DNA of 64,000 bases, taken from NCBI GenBank assembly GCA_019510185.1, contig JAEKKV010000014.1, positions 186,001 through 250,000 on the forward strand. The letters run 5' to 3'. Made by a program: the position numbers and the translations under genes. Numbering within the stretch: position 1 is the stretch's first letter; the number at the start of each line of letters is the position of its first letter. The notes beneath the pieces are model-generated. The model did no database searches, was not told where the DNA came from, and worked only from the letters and a program-made list of their open reading frames with translations. Shown piece by piece: positions 55,609 through 63,912 of this stretch. This stretch comes from Verrucomicrobiota bacterium (lineage in GTDB: Bacteria > Verrucomicrobiota > Verrucomicrobiia > Opitutales > Opitutaceae).

Positions 55609-55974
55609 ATGTCCCCCCGATTGCTCATTGTCGACGACTCCAGCCTCATCCGGCGCGCCATCCAGCGCGCCCTGGGCGAAACTCGTTTCTCCGAAATCCG
55701 CAGCGCCGGCAACGGCGCCGAGGCGCTGCGGGTTTTCAAAACCTATCCGGCCGAGATCATCACCATGGACATCACCATGCCCGAGATCGACGGCATCAGT
55801 TGTGTCGAAACCATGATCCAGCTCCGTCCCTCGTCCCGCATCCTCGTGGTCTCCGCGCTCGCCGACCAGGCGACCGCGATCGAGGCCATGACGCGCGGCG
55901 CCGAGGGCTTTCTCCTCAAACCCTTCACGCCCGAGGAACTCTGCGAGGCGATCGACGACCTGCTCCAGGACTAA
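55609..55974 (+). CDS. CheY-like single-domain response regulator
   Basis: A 121-aa receiver with no output domain: acidic pocket D9-D10, phosphoacceptor D54 in ITMDITMPE, S82 and K104 in FLLKPFTP. It probably receives phosphate from H485 of the kinase upstream and interacts with a motility, adhesion or pili target. It starts 8 bp after the kinase stop and is followed after 5 bp by the CheX-like genes, which should dephosphorylate it. The ATG at 55609 gives the full receiver. Confidence 0.95.
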   Translation: MSPRLLIVDDSSLIRRAIQRALGETRFSEIRSAGNGAEALRVFKTYPAEIITMDITMPEIDGISCVETMIQLRPSSRILVVSALADQATAIEAMTRGAEGFLLKPFTPEELCEAIDDLLQD

Positions 55975-55979
55975 AACCG

Positions 55980-56426
55980 ATGAAAGAACAGCATCTCAAA
56001 ACCTTTGTCTCCGGCGTCTCCGGGTATTTCGAACACTTCACGGCCCAGCCCGCCGAGGTGCACGCGCCCTACATCGACGACCAACCCCCGCGCCTGCTCG
56101 ATTACACCGCCGTCATCGGCATCAGCGGCGGCTATCAAGGCTGCGTCTATTTCACCGCCGGCACGCCGCTCCTCCAGGAGCTGCTCGCGCGGGCGGGCGA
56201 AACCGGCGCGGCCGATGCCGACTCCCTGGCCGACGCCGCCGGCGAGGTCGCCAACACGATCTCGGGCAACGCCCGCGGCGAGCTCGGCGCGGGCTTCACC
56301 ATCTCGGTGCCCTCCCGTCTGCGCGGACAGCCCGCGGACTTCGCCCGTCCTCCGTCCGTGCCCGCGTTCGTCATACCGATCAGCTGGCAGGGACACCGTT
56401 CCGAACTCGTCGTCTGCCTGCGCTAA
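55980..56426 (+). CDS. CheX-like CheY-phosphate phosphatase 1
   Basis: A 148-aa CheC/CheX-family protein. The phosphatase signature ExxN is E89 and N92 in GEVANTISGNAR, the single-copy arrangement typical of CheX. GYQGCVYFTAG near 51-61 matches the CheX core. It should accelerate hydrolysis of the CheY phosphate. The ATG at 55980 is 5 bp after the cheY stop. The larger open frame in which it sits is an overlap with the kinase and CheY genes in another frame, so only this part is coding. Confidence 0.88.
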   Translation: MKEQHLKTFVSGVSGYFEHFTAQPAEVHAPYIDDQPPRLLDYTAVIGISGGYQGCVYFTAGTPLLQELLARAGETGAADADSLADAAGEVANTISGNARGELGAGFTISVPSRLRGQPADFARPPSVPAFVIPISWQGHRSELVVCLR

Positions 56427-56433
56427 CCCAGCC

Positions 56434-56883
56434 ATGAACGCCACCGAACTCTCCCTCTTCGTCGATCTCACCCTCGGCTGTTTCACCAAAACCTTCAACG
56501 AGCCGCCGAGCCTCCAGCCGCCGTCCATCGAGTTCTCCTCGTCCAACTACCTCGACCACACCGGCGTGATCGACATCTCCGGCCGCAGCACGGGCTGCGT
56601 CTACCTCACCGTCACGCACGCCCTGGCCGAGGAGCTCCTGGCCGAGATGGGCGAACCCGAACGCACCGCCGAGACCTGTCGCGATCTCGTCGGCGAGCTT
56701 GCCAATACCATCTCCAGCAACGCCCGCAGCCACTTCGGCGAACAGTTCAAAATCTCCATCCCACGGACGTTCAGCGAACCGCCCGGCGACCTGGCCATGC
56801 CCTTCAGCACCTTCGTCCTTCCGCTTCAATGGCGCGACCGCGAGGCCATCCTCGTCATCGGTCTCGTCGAGCCCACCGAATAA
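56434..56883 (+). CDS. CheX-like CheY-phosphate phosphatase 2
   Basis: A 149-aa protein similar in layout to its neighbour upstream: E88 and N91 in GELANTISSNAR, RSTGCVYLTVTHALAEELL in the middle, and a matching C-terminus. The two copies diverge outside the core, suggesting an old duplication with different partners, or a heterodimer. The ATG at 56434 follows 7 bp after the first CheX stop. Two CheX-type phosphatases in tandem for one CheY is unusual. Confidence 0.88.
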   Translation: MNATELSLFVDLTLGCFTKTFNEPPSLQPPSIEFSSSNYLDHTGVIDISGRSTGCVYLTVTHALAEELLAEMGEPERTAETCRDLVGELANTISSNARSHFGEQFKISIPRTFSEPPGDLAMPFSTFVLPLQWRDREAILVIGLVEPTE

Positions 56884-56888
56884 CCACC

Positions 56889-57761
56889 ATGCGCGTCAAA
56901 ACTCTCAAAATCGACAAAGCCCACCAGCTCGCGCCCGACTTCCATGCCCGGGCCGCCTCCATCCGGCTGAGCGCCGGCGAGTGGAAAATCGTCCTCGCCC
57001 TCGACGGCGAAAAAACCTTCCGCTCGATCTGTACCGCCCGCGAACTCGACGAACCGTCCGCCACCCGCCTGTTGCAACGCCTCCGCCGGCTGGGACTGGT
57101 CGTCGAGTCGCAACTCAGCCTCGCCGAATACCTCAGCCAGAACGGCGGCATTCCCTCGCCGGGCTCGCTCGCGCCCTTCGCTCCCGCGGCGCCCGTCGTT
57201 GCCGCCGCCGCTCCCGTCGTGGTCGCGACCATCCCCGCGCCCGTCGCGCCGAAGATCGCGCCCGAGATCGTCACGCTGAGCATCGGCGAGACGACCGAGA
57301 TCGTGATCGGCAGCCGGCCGCCGTTCCCGCAGGTCGCGCCCATTGAGTTCTCGATGGGCTCGGTCACGTCCACGCATGCGGTCGAGTTCAGCCTCGGCAG
57401 CGCCACCACCGGCACGCCACCGCCGGAGCCGGCCGTTGAGGTGAGTTTCAGCCCCGATTTCCCGGAGGAAGCTTCCGAGCCCGCCGAAGAGCGGCCGCCC
57501 GGCCTTCATCTGAAATCGGTGATCAACTTCATCGTGCAGCACGCCGGCGGCGGCACCGTGGGGCAGCTCGCGGTCTATCGCGTGTTTCTTCGCGTCCCCG
57601 CCGCGCTGCTTCAGGCCGCCAACATCCGCTCGCTCAAAATGGTGGACGAGTCGCTCACTCTCCATTCGCCGGAGCTCATCGCGGCCGTGTTGCGCGCCGT
57701 GCGCGAGACCTTGCACGTGGAGTACGAGCCCGCGGGCGCCGCGCTGGCCAACCTCGCCTGA
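56889..57761 (+). CDS. Winged-helix-like protein with disordered centre, end of signalling operon
   Basis: A 290-aa protein. The first ~80 residues (LSAGEWKIVLALDGEKTFR..., PSATRLLQRLRRLGLV) resemble the winged-helix-like C-terminal part seen in DUF4388-type signalling proteins. Residues about 95-215 are Ala/Pro/Val-rich and lack order. The last 70 residues are a helical domain (VINFIVQHAGGGTVGQLAVYRVFLRV...). No named family is certain. Starting 5 bp after the second CheX gene, it is likely an output or adaptor of the operon. An ATG at 56829 would overlap the CheX gene and is not favoured. Confidence 0.75.
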   Translation: MRVKTLKIDKAHQLAPDFHARAASIRLSAGEWKIVLALDGEKTFRSICTARELDEPSATRLLQRLRRLGLVVESQLSLAEYLSQNGGIPSPGSLAPFAPAAPVVAAAAPVVVATIPAPVAPKIAPEIVTLSIGETTEIVIGSRPPFPQVAPIEFSMGSVTSTHAVEFSLGSATTGTPPPEPAVEVSFSPDFPEEASEPAEERPPGLHLKSVINFIVQHAGGGTVGQLAVYRVFLRVPAALLQAANIRSLKMVDESLTLHSPELIAAVLRAVRETLHVEYEPAGAALANLA

Positions 57762-57775
57762 GATCGGTCCTCCTC

Positions 57776-57807
57776 AAGGCGCGATCCGCAAGGGTCGCGC
57801 CTTTTTT
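57776..57807 (+). terminator. Rho-independent terminator of the signalling operon
   Basis: A 9-bp perfect stem (57776-57784 with 57795-57803) with a structured loop, followed by TTTTTT. It lies about 15 bp after the last stop of the operon and separates it from the peptidase gene. Confidence 0.88.
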
Positions 57808-57859
57808 GCGCCCGCTTCCGTCCTTTCCTCCACGCGCAATTTCCGTTTCATCAGCCGCC

Positions 57860-59050
57860 GTGAACCTGTTCCCCCGCGTCGCGCTTCCCCCGGTCCGTCG
57901 TTCGTGGCGCCTGGCGATCAGCGGGCTCCTCCTGGCGGCCTGCCTCGCGCCCTCCGTCCGCGCCGAGACGGCCGCCGCGGGCGTTCCCGCGTTGGGAGCG
58001 GGCGCAACGTTCCCAACGCTGCAGGCCGGCGCGACCACGTATCATGATGTGCGCGTGCGTTCGGTGACGGTCCGCAGCGTGGTCATCCTTTACCGCGACG
58101 GTATGGCCTCCGTCCGCCTGCGCGATCTTTCGCCCGAGCTGCAGCAGGCCTTTGGTTATTCTCCCGCGGCCGAGGCGGCCGCCGACGCCGCCGCCAAGAC
58201 CGCGGCCGTCGCGCCGAAACCCGCCGCGCCCGCCCGTCCGCGCACGACGTCTCCTTTCGAACAGTTGCTCCAGCAATTCAGCCGGCCGCCCGAGCTTCGG
58301 GCCGAGGTCGATCTGCGCCCCAAGTTCGTCGAGCTCGCCCTTTACGCCAAAGACCAGGGCCGGCGCCCGAGCTGCTCGGTTTTCGCGGTCGTCAGCGCCT
58401 TGGAATTCCAAAACGCCCAGCTCGTCGGTCACGCCGAAAAACTCTCCGAGGAATACCTGATCTGGGCCACGCGCAAAATCCTCGGACGCGACCATCCCGC
58501 CCCGGCGCCCGCCGGAGATGGAGCGTCCGCCGTGCTCACCGGTGACGAGGACGAGGGCTTCGCGCTCACCGACGTCGTCACCGCGGTGCGCACGTACGGC
58601 ATTCCGTCCGCCGAACGCATGCCGGACACGTTGGGCAAAAAAATGCAGGACATCGCCGCGCCGCCCGACGCGCTCATCGAAGAGGCCCGCCGGCACTGCC
58701 GGGTCGCCGTTTACCGCGTGCCCGGACGCGATGCCGCCGATGTCATCGGCAACTTCGTGCACACGCTCAACGCCGGGTTGCCCGTGGTCGTGGGCATGCG
58801 CTGGCCGCACTCCAACACCATCCGCTCGGGCTACCTGAGCAACCAGCAGCCCATGCCCGACGCCGGCCATGCGGTGACGCTGGTCGGTTATCACGCGCCC
58901 ACCGCCTCGGTCGAAGACGTCGTTTTCATCTTCAAAAATTCCTGGGGCGTGCAATGGGGCGCCGCCGGGTACGGGCAGGTCACCGCCCGCTATCTCGCCC
59001 GAAACCTCAACGCCTCCGCCGTCCTCGAGGTGCAGCGTTCGCCGGAATGA
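57860..59050 (+). CDS. Papain-like (C1-type) cysteine peptidase, exported
   Basis: A 396-aa protein. Signal peptide about 1-35 from GTG 57860; a basic region (RRSWR) precedes the hydrophobic stretch. An Ala/Pro-rich linker spans about 100-145. The peptidase domain has oxyanion Q166 and nucleophile C172 in DQGRRPSCSVFA, H337 in DAGHAVTLVG and N360 in FKNSWGVQWG, with the GYG ending, so a complete papain-type catalytic set is present. The protein probably acts in the periplasm or outside the cell. The longer frame begins with TTG at 57806 and runs into the terminator, which argues against it. Confidence 0.88.
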   Translation: MNLFPRVALPPVRRSWRLAISGLLLAACLAPSVRAETAAAGVPALGAGATFPTLQAGATTYHDVRVRSVTVRSVVILYRDGMASVRLRDLSPELQQAFGYSPAAEAAADAAAKTAAVAPKPAAPARPRTTSPFEQLLQQFSRPPELRAEVDLRPKFVELALYAKDQGRRPSCSVFAVVSALEFQNAQLVGHAEKLSEEYLIWATRKILGRDHPAPAPAGDGASAVLTGDEDEGFALTDVVTAVRTYGIPSAERMPDTLGKKMQDIAAPPDALIEEARRHCRVAVYRVPGRDAADVIGNFVHTLNAGLPVVVGMRWPHSNTIRSGYLSNQQPMPDAGHAVTLVGYHAPTASVEDVVFIFKNSWGVQWGAAGYGQVTARYLARNLNASAVLEVQRSPE

Positions 59051-59184
59051 CCGGACCGCCGGCGGAAAACGCCGCGGCGTGAACTTAAAAATCATCACAA
59101 CCGCTCCCCGGCCGGTCGCTTCCGTGTTTGCGACCGCTCCGGGGCACGATCCACGGGCGTTCCTGTCTTACCAGAAGAACCCCC

Positions 59185-60348
59185 ATGAAGATCGTCTCAA
59201 CTTTTCTGTTCGGCATCTGCCTTGTCCTGCCGTTCTACGCGCAAACGCCAGCCATCCCGGAAGCTGCACCGCCGCCCGCAGCCCCCGCCGAAGCCGCTGC
59301 GCCCCTGCCGCCGCGCTCGCCCGAGGTGCTCGACAAGCTCCTCGGCCCCATCGCGCTTTATCCCGACGCGTTGGTCGCCCTCATTTTGCCCGCCGCGACC
59401 ACGCCCTCCGACGTCGTGCTCGCCGCCCGCTACGTGCAGGCCGGGGGAAACTCCGCCCAAGCCGCCGCCCAACCTTGGGACGACAGCGTGAAGGCGCTCG
59501 TGTCTTATCCGGACGTGCTGAAATGGATGGACGCCAATCTCGCCTGGACCCAGGCGCTCGGCCAGGCGTTCGCCGAACAACCCGCCGACGTGATGAACAC
59601 CGTGCAACACCTCCGAACCCGCGCCCGCGCCTCGGGCGCCTTGGTCGACACGCCGCAGCAACGCGTGGTCGTCACCGGCGAAGCCATCTCCATCGTGCCC
59701 GCGCAACCCGAGGTGATTTACGTCCCCGTTTACGATCCCGAGGTCGTGTACGTGTCGCGCACCGTCTGGGTCAACCGCCCGATCATCACCTTCAGCTTTT
59801 TCTACCCCCTCCAAACCTGGTTCGTCTACGATTGCGACTGGGGCCATCGTCGCGTGTGGGTCGTCTCGCGTCCTGTCGGTTCGCCGAATCGGCCGGTGCG
59901 CTGGGATTATGATCGGCCCGTCAATCAACCGGGACACGCCTGGCGCCCGCCGGTTTACCGCGTCCATTCCCGCGAGCCCGTCTGGACGCGTCCGACGGAC
60001 TCGCGTCCCCTGCGGCCGGACGACAGCAAGCCGCGCATCATGCCCGCCTCGCCCCGCCAGCAGCTCGTGACCCCGGAGGACACCGAGCCCCGGCCGAAGC
60101 ACGTTTCGCCCACGCGCCCGTCGCGTCTTCCCGTCGCGCCGCCGGTTGCCGCTCCCGTCCTCCAATCTCCGCCCGCCCTCCAGCCGCCGCCCCGTTTCGA
60201 GCGCCCCGTCCCCGGCCGCGGATCTCTCACACCTCCGCCCGCCTTCCAACCCTCCGCCCCATCCGCCCCGCCCACGACGCCCGATCCCAACGCCAAGAAA
60301 GACGACCCCTTCAAGGATTCCTGGCGCCGCCGGGGCGGCAACCCGTAA
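59185..60348 (+). CDS. DUF3300 domain protein, exported
   Basis: A 387-aa protein with signal peptide about 1-19. The DUF3300 region (about 45-215) contains LDKLLGPIALYPDALVALIL and AQPEVIYVPVYDPEVVYV, both highly characteristic. Beyond about 240 the sequence becomes Pro/Arg-rich and unstructured (PPPRFERPVPGRG and similar). The domain's function is not established; members are envelope proteins of Gram-negative bacteria. The start ATG at 59185 heads the signal peptide; the longer frame to 59128 is charged and unsupported. It lies between the peptidase and the creatininase-family gene, with no operon link certain. Confidence 0.9.
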   Translation: MKIVSTFLFGICLVLPFYAQTPAIPEAAPPPAAPAEAAAPLPPRSPEVLDKLLGPIALYPDALVALILPAATTPSDVVLAARYVQAGGNSAQAAAQPWDDSVKALVSYPDVLKWMDANLAWTQALGQAFAEQPADVMNTVQHLRTRARASGALVDTPQQRVVVTGEAISIVPAQPEVIYVPVYDPEVVYVSRTVWVNRPIITFSFFYPLQTWFVYDCDWGHRRVWVVSRPVGSPNRPVRWDYDRPVNQPGHAWRPPVYRVHSREPVWTRPTDSRPLRPDDSKPRIMPASPRQQLVTPEDTEPRPKHVSPTRPSRLPVAPPVAAPVLQSPPALQPPPRFERPVPGRGSLTPPPAFQPSAPSAPPTTPDPNAKKDDPFKDSWRRRGGNP

Positions 60349-60417
60349 GCCCGCCACCCGTGTCCGCTTGCGAAAAATCCACTCGCCCGCCGCCCCCGCC
60401 GTCCTAGCCTGCGGAGC

Positions 60418-61941
60418 ATGTCCCCCTTCTGGCTCGCCCACGCCGACCCCGCCACCGCCTGGGCGCATCAGGCCTGGAGCGAACTGGACTCCCGGACCGA
60501 CCGGGACAAGACCGTCGTGGTGTTCCCGATACACGGTTTCGCCGACCACGGCCTGGGGCTGCCGCTGGACATCGAGGAGACGGTCGGCTCGGCGGTGTTG
60601 CGCGCCGCCGTCGGGGCGCTGACCGGCGTCGCGCCGGTGCTCGTGCTGCCGCCGCTGCGCCTCTGCCTCGCGCCTTACCCGCACACCTTTTTTGGCGTCG
60701 ATCCCGAGACCGCGCTCGCCAGCCTGCGGGAGATCGCCGCCGGCGTGAAGGCCGCGGGCTTTGCCCGGCTCGTTTTCTTCAACACCAGCCCGTGGAACGC
60801 CGAGCTGCTCTCCACCGCCGCCCTCGATCTGCGCGTCCGCCAAAACCTTTACCCGTACCTGATCGGCTCGGCCGGCATCGGCCTCGGCTTTCACCCCGCC
60901 GCGGAAACCCGTCGCGAGGTCCAGGCGGTCGCCGTCTCGCTGCTGGGCAAAGCTCCCGCCGGCGCGTCCAGACCCGCCGACGTGCGCGACGCGGATTTTC
61001 GTCCCGGCCACTATGCGCAACCCGCCCCGGTCGTGTTGGATGCTTCGCTCGACGGACCCGCGCTGCTCACCGCGGCGGCGGAACGTCTGGCCGGCTTGCT
61101 TGCCGAGATCGCCGTCCATCGTCTGTCGGACCAACCGATTCCCGCGCCCAAGCCCGTGGTCCCTGCCGCCGCCGTGCTCTGGCCCGCCTGCCGCCCGCGC
61201 ACACTCGCGGCCCTGACGCGCGACGAACTGGAAAAAATCCCCGGCAAAGACTCCGCCCTCGTCATCGTGACCACCGGCGCGATCGAGCAGCATGGCCATC
61301 ACCTGCCGCTCGGCACCGACGCGATGCTCGGACAAATCTGGCTGGCCCGCGCCCTCGCGAAACTGCCGGCCGGCGCCCCCGTTTATGTCGCGCCGCCGAT
61401 CACCTACGGCAAAAGCGAGGAGCATGCGGACTTCACCGGCACGCTCACCCTCTCGGCCACGACGCTGCGCCAGCAGTTGCTCGCGCTCGCCACCCAGGTG
61501 AAGGCGCTCGGGTTTCGCCAACTCGCCATCCTGAACACCCATGGCGGCAACAGCGCGGTCGTCGTCGCCACCGTGCGCGAAATCCAGACCGGCCTCGGCC
61601 TGCGCGCGGGCCTGTTGAGCGGCTACTACAAACCCGCGCAGGACGCCCAGGAGACCGCGTTTGGCTTTCATGCCGGCGAATGGGAAACCTCGCTCCTGCT
61701 GGCGGATGCCCCCGAGCTCGTCCACATGGACCGCGCCGTGTGCGAATACCCCGCCCGCCTTGAGGATCCCGGCCTGCTCCGCCCCGAGGCCGCCCCCGCC
61801 GTCTTCGCCTGGAAAACCCGCGACCTCTCCCAAAGCGGCGTGATGGGCAACGCCACCCTCGCCACCGCCGAAAAAGGCCGCCGCTGGCTCGACGAGGCCT
61901 CCACCGCCCTGGCTCGAAAGATCGCCGGCTTGCTGGCGTAA
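60418..61941 (+). CDS. Creatininase-family protein with two tandem domains
   Basis: A 507-aa protein. The C-terminal half (about 265-507) is an intact creatininase-type amidohydrolase: E290 and H292 in GAIEQHGHHLPLGTD, D301, H375 in NTHGGNSA, and H418/E421 in HAGEWETS. The N-terminal half (about 30-235) has the same fold outline but FADHGLGLPLD in place of the metal motif and FFNTSPWNAE in place of NTHGGN. It therefore probably cannot bind metals. The family opens cyclic amides or removes residues from peptide cofactors (creatininase, mycofactocin MftE types). The substrate here is unknown. The ATG at 60418 is the only plausible start. Confidence 0.85.
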   Translation: MSPFWLAHADPATAWAHQAWSELDSRTDRDKTVVVFPIHGFADHGLGLPLDIEETVGSAVLRAAVGALTGVAPVLVLPPLRLCLAPYPHTFFGVDPETALASLREIAAGVKAAGFARLVFFNTSPWNAELLSTAALDLRVRQNLYPYLIGSAGIGLGFHPAAETRREVQAVAVSLLGKAPAGASRPADVRDADFRPGHYAQPAPVVLDASLDGPALLTAAAERLAGLLAEIAVHRLSDQPIPAPKPVVPAAAVLWPACRPRTLAALTRDELEKIPGKDSALVIVTTGAIEQHGHHLPLGTDAMLGQIWLARALAKLPAGAPVYVAPPITYGKSEEHADFTGTLTLSATTLRQQLLALATQVKALGFRQLAILNTHGGNSAVVVATVREIQTGLGLRAGLLSGYYKPAQDAQETAFGFHAGEWETSLLLADAPELVHMDRAVCEYPARLEDPGLLRPEAAPAVFAWKTRDLSQSGVMGNATLATAEKGRRWLDEASTALARKIAGLLA

Positions 61942-62029
61942 AAAGCCGGGCGAAGTCGCCTTGGGTCACATTCCGTCCGTCCCGCGGAACCTTGCAACTT
62001 CGCCCACGTCTAAACGTTGCACCAGCCCC

Positions 62030-62467
62030 ATGAAAATCCTCTCCCGCCTTCTCGTGATCGGTACCCTCTGCGTGGCGTTGCCCGCCGTCCGCGCCGAAGT
62101 CCGTCCGCCCGTTCCCGAGCTGATCAGCCAAGGCCTCAACGCCTACGCCCAGACCGGCCTCAACGCCGCCCTGCAGATCTGGCTGCAAAACTCCCTGCTC
62201 GATCGCAACACCCTGCTGAAAACCGAGCTGGGCGTGCTGAAGCAGGCCGACGCGACCTACGGGCTTTTTGAAAGCGGCGAAGTGATGCGCCAGGTCTCGA
62301 TCACCCCGCGCGTCACCCGCGTGTATCTCGTGCTCTACTACGAACGCGCCCCGCTCTGGGCCTACTTCGACCTCTACCGCACCCGCACCGGCTCGCAGGT
62401 GATCTCCGATATTTTCTTCAGCAACAAGGTCCAGGTCATCCTCCCGCCCGAACTCATGCTGCCGTAA
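62030..62467 (+). CDS. Small exported protein of unknown function
   Basis: A 145-aa protein with signal peptide about 1-22 (MKILSRLLVIGTLCVALPA). The mature part is helical, then beta-like, and ends LPPELMLP. It has no catalytic motif that I can see and I do not recognise the family. ATG at 62030 is favoured because it starts the signal sequence; the longer frame starts at 61961. It is followed by a 152-bp gap with a hairpin. Confidence 0.75.
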   Translation: MKILSRLLVIGTLCVALPAVRAEVRPPVPELISQGLNAYAQTGLNAALQIWLQNSLLDRNTLLKTELGVLKQADATYGLFESGEVMRQVSITPRVTRVYLVLYYERAPLWAYFDLYRTRTGSQVISDIFFSNKVQVILPPELMLP

Positions 62468-62565
62468 GCCCAGAGGCTGGCAGGCCGGAGACCAAGACCA
62501 ACCCGGCGGCATCAGCCGCCCCTCCGCTTGCTTGCGAAGGCCATTGAGCCGAAGCCGCCACCCAA

Positions 62566-62586
62566 GAATCGCCCGTTGGGCGATTC
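62566..62586. other. Perfect hairpin between convergent genes
   Basis: A 9-bp perfect inverted repeat (62566-62574 with 62578-62586) with a 3-base loop lies between the stops of the exported protein gene and the convergent DegT-type gene. There is no T-run on either side, so it is at best a weak or Rho-assisted terminator for both. Confidence 0.5.
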
Positions 62587-62619
62587 CATAAGCGGTCAAA
62601 ACTCCGTCGGATTTCCCGG

Positions 62620-63714
62620 TTAAAACGCGTTGATCGTCGCGATGACGTGATCGACCTGCGCGTCCGTCAGCTCCGGGAAGATCGGCAGACTCACGCAGGT
62701 GGCGGCCGCCTTCTCCGCGACCGGAATGGAGCCGGGACCGTAGCCGAGCGACGCGTAGCACTGCTGCTGGTGCAGCGGCACGGGGTAGATCAAGTCCGTC
62801 CCGATCTCGTGCTTCGTGAGGTGTTCGCGCAGCGCGTCGCGACGCGGATGACGGATCGTAAACTGGTGATAAACGCTCGCGCCGTACTCCACCGTCGCGG
62901 GCAGGATCACGTCGGCGAGCTTGATGCCGGCCAGATATTTTTTCGCGACCGCCTGACGGCGGGCGGTCCACGTGGCGAGATGCGGCAGTTTCACGTTGAG
63001 CAGCGCGCCCTGGAAACCGTCCATGCGGAAATTAAAGCCCACCAGATCGTGGTAGTAGCGGCGGCCCATGCCGTGCACGCGGAGGAGCTTCGCTTTTTCG
63101 AAGAGCGCATCGTGCTTGGAAACCAGCGCGCCACCCTCGCCGCAGCCACCGAGATTCTTCGTCGGATAAAAGCTGAACGTGCCGATGTCGCCGAGCAGAC
63201 CCACGGGGACGCCCTTGTATTTGGCCTCGACGGCCTGGGCGCAGTCCTCGACCACGAACAGATTGTGCTTCTTCGCGATGGCGAGCAGTTCGTCCATCGG
63301 CGCGGGCTGGCCGAAAAGATGCACGATCACGATGCCCTTGGTCTTCGGGGTGATGGCGGCCTCGACCGCGGCCGGATCGAGGTTGAAGGTTTTGGCGTCG
63401 ATATCGACGAACCGGGGCGTCGCGCCCACGTAGCTCACGCCCCAGGCGGACGAGATGAACGTGAACGCCGGCACGATCACCTCGTCGCCCGGACCCCAGC
63501 CGGCGATGACGGCGGCCAGGTGGAGGGGAGACGTGCCGCTGTTGACGCCCAAGGTGCGGGGATAGCCGAGCGTCTTGGAAAAGTTGGCCTCGAAGTCGTC
63601 CACGTCCTTGCCGAGACAGAAGCGGGTGGCGTCATAGGTCGCCGCGAGCGCGGCGAGCGCCTGCTCGCGGATGGCCTTGTGCTGAAGCGAAAGATCGAGG
63701 AACGGGACTTTCAT
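62620..63714 (-). CDS. DegT/DnrJ/EryC1/StrS-family sugar aminotransferase
   Basis: A 364-aa PLP enzyme that typically adds an amino group to a nucleotide-linked keto sugar for surface polysaccharide, O-antigen or glycoprotein synthesis. GVNSGTSPLHLA (56-67) is the family N-terminal motif, D157 in VEDCAQA contacts the PLP ring, and K186 in FYPTKNLGG is the Schiff-base lysine. PVPLHQQ near the C-terminus is also conserved. It starts with MKVPFLDL at 63714; the longer frame to 63804 looks noncoding. Being alone at the edge of the window, its pathway is not visible, but a polysaccharide cluster could lie to the right. Confidence 0.93.
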   Translation of the reverse strand: MKVPFLDLSLQHKAIREQALAALAATYDATRFCLGKDVDDFEANFSKTLGYPRTLGVNSGTSPLHLAAVIAGWGPGDEVIVPAFTFISSAWGVSYVGATPRFVDIDAKTFNLDPAAVEAAITPKTKGIVIVHLFGQPAPMDELLAIAKKHNLFVVEDCAQAVEAKYKGVPVGLLGDIGTFSFYPTKNLGGCGEGGALVSKHDALFEKAKLLRVHGMGRRYYHDLVGFNFRMDGFQGALLNVKLPHLATWTARRQAVAKKYLAGIKLADVILPATVEYGASVYHQFTIRHPRRDALREHLTKHEIGTDLIYPVPLHQQQCYASLGYGPGSIPVAEKAAATCVSLPIFPELTDAQVDHVIATINAF

Positions 63715-63912
63715 GAAGAGCCCACCAAACCAAGAACCCCACGAAAACCAAACCTGTTTTACACCCGCCCCCAAACCCCCGAAGCGATTGCCCGCGAAAA
63801 CCACGCAAAAGTCCCCTCCTCCCCCGAAACCAACGTTGCGCTACCTCTTTGCGGTCCCCACAAACACCACGACGCATGCCACCAGAGATCTCGCCCTCAT
63901 ACTACGCCCGCG

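Noticed and set aside
59197..61833. 878-codon minus-strand open frame across the DUF3300 and creatininase-family genes
   Set aside because: Glycine/arginine-rich sequence with no motif, while both plus-strand genes have signal peptides or catalytic motifs. It also spans two gene boundaries.
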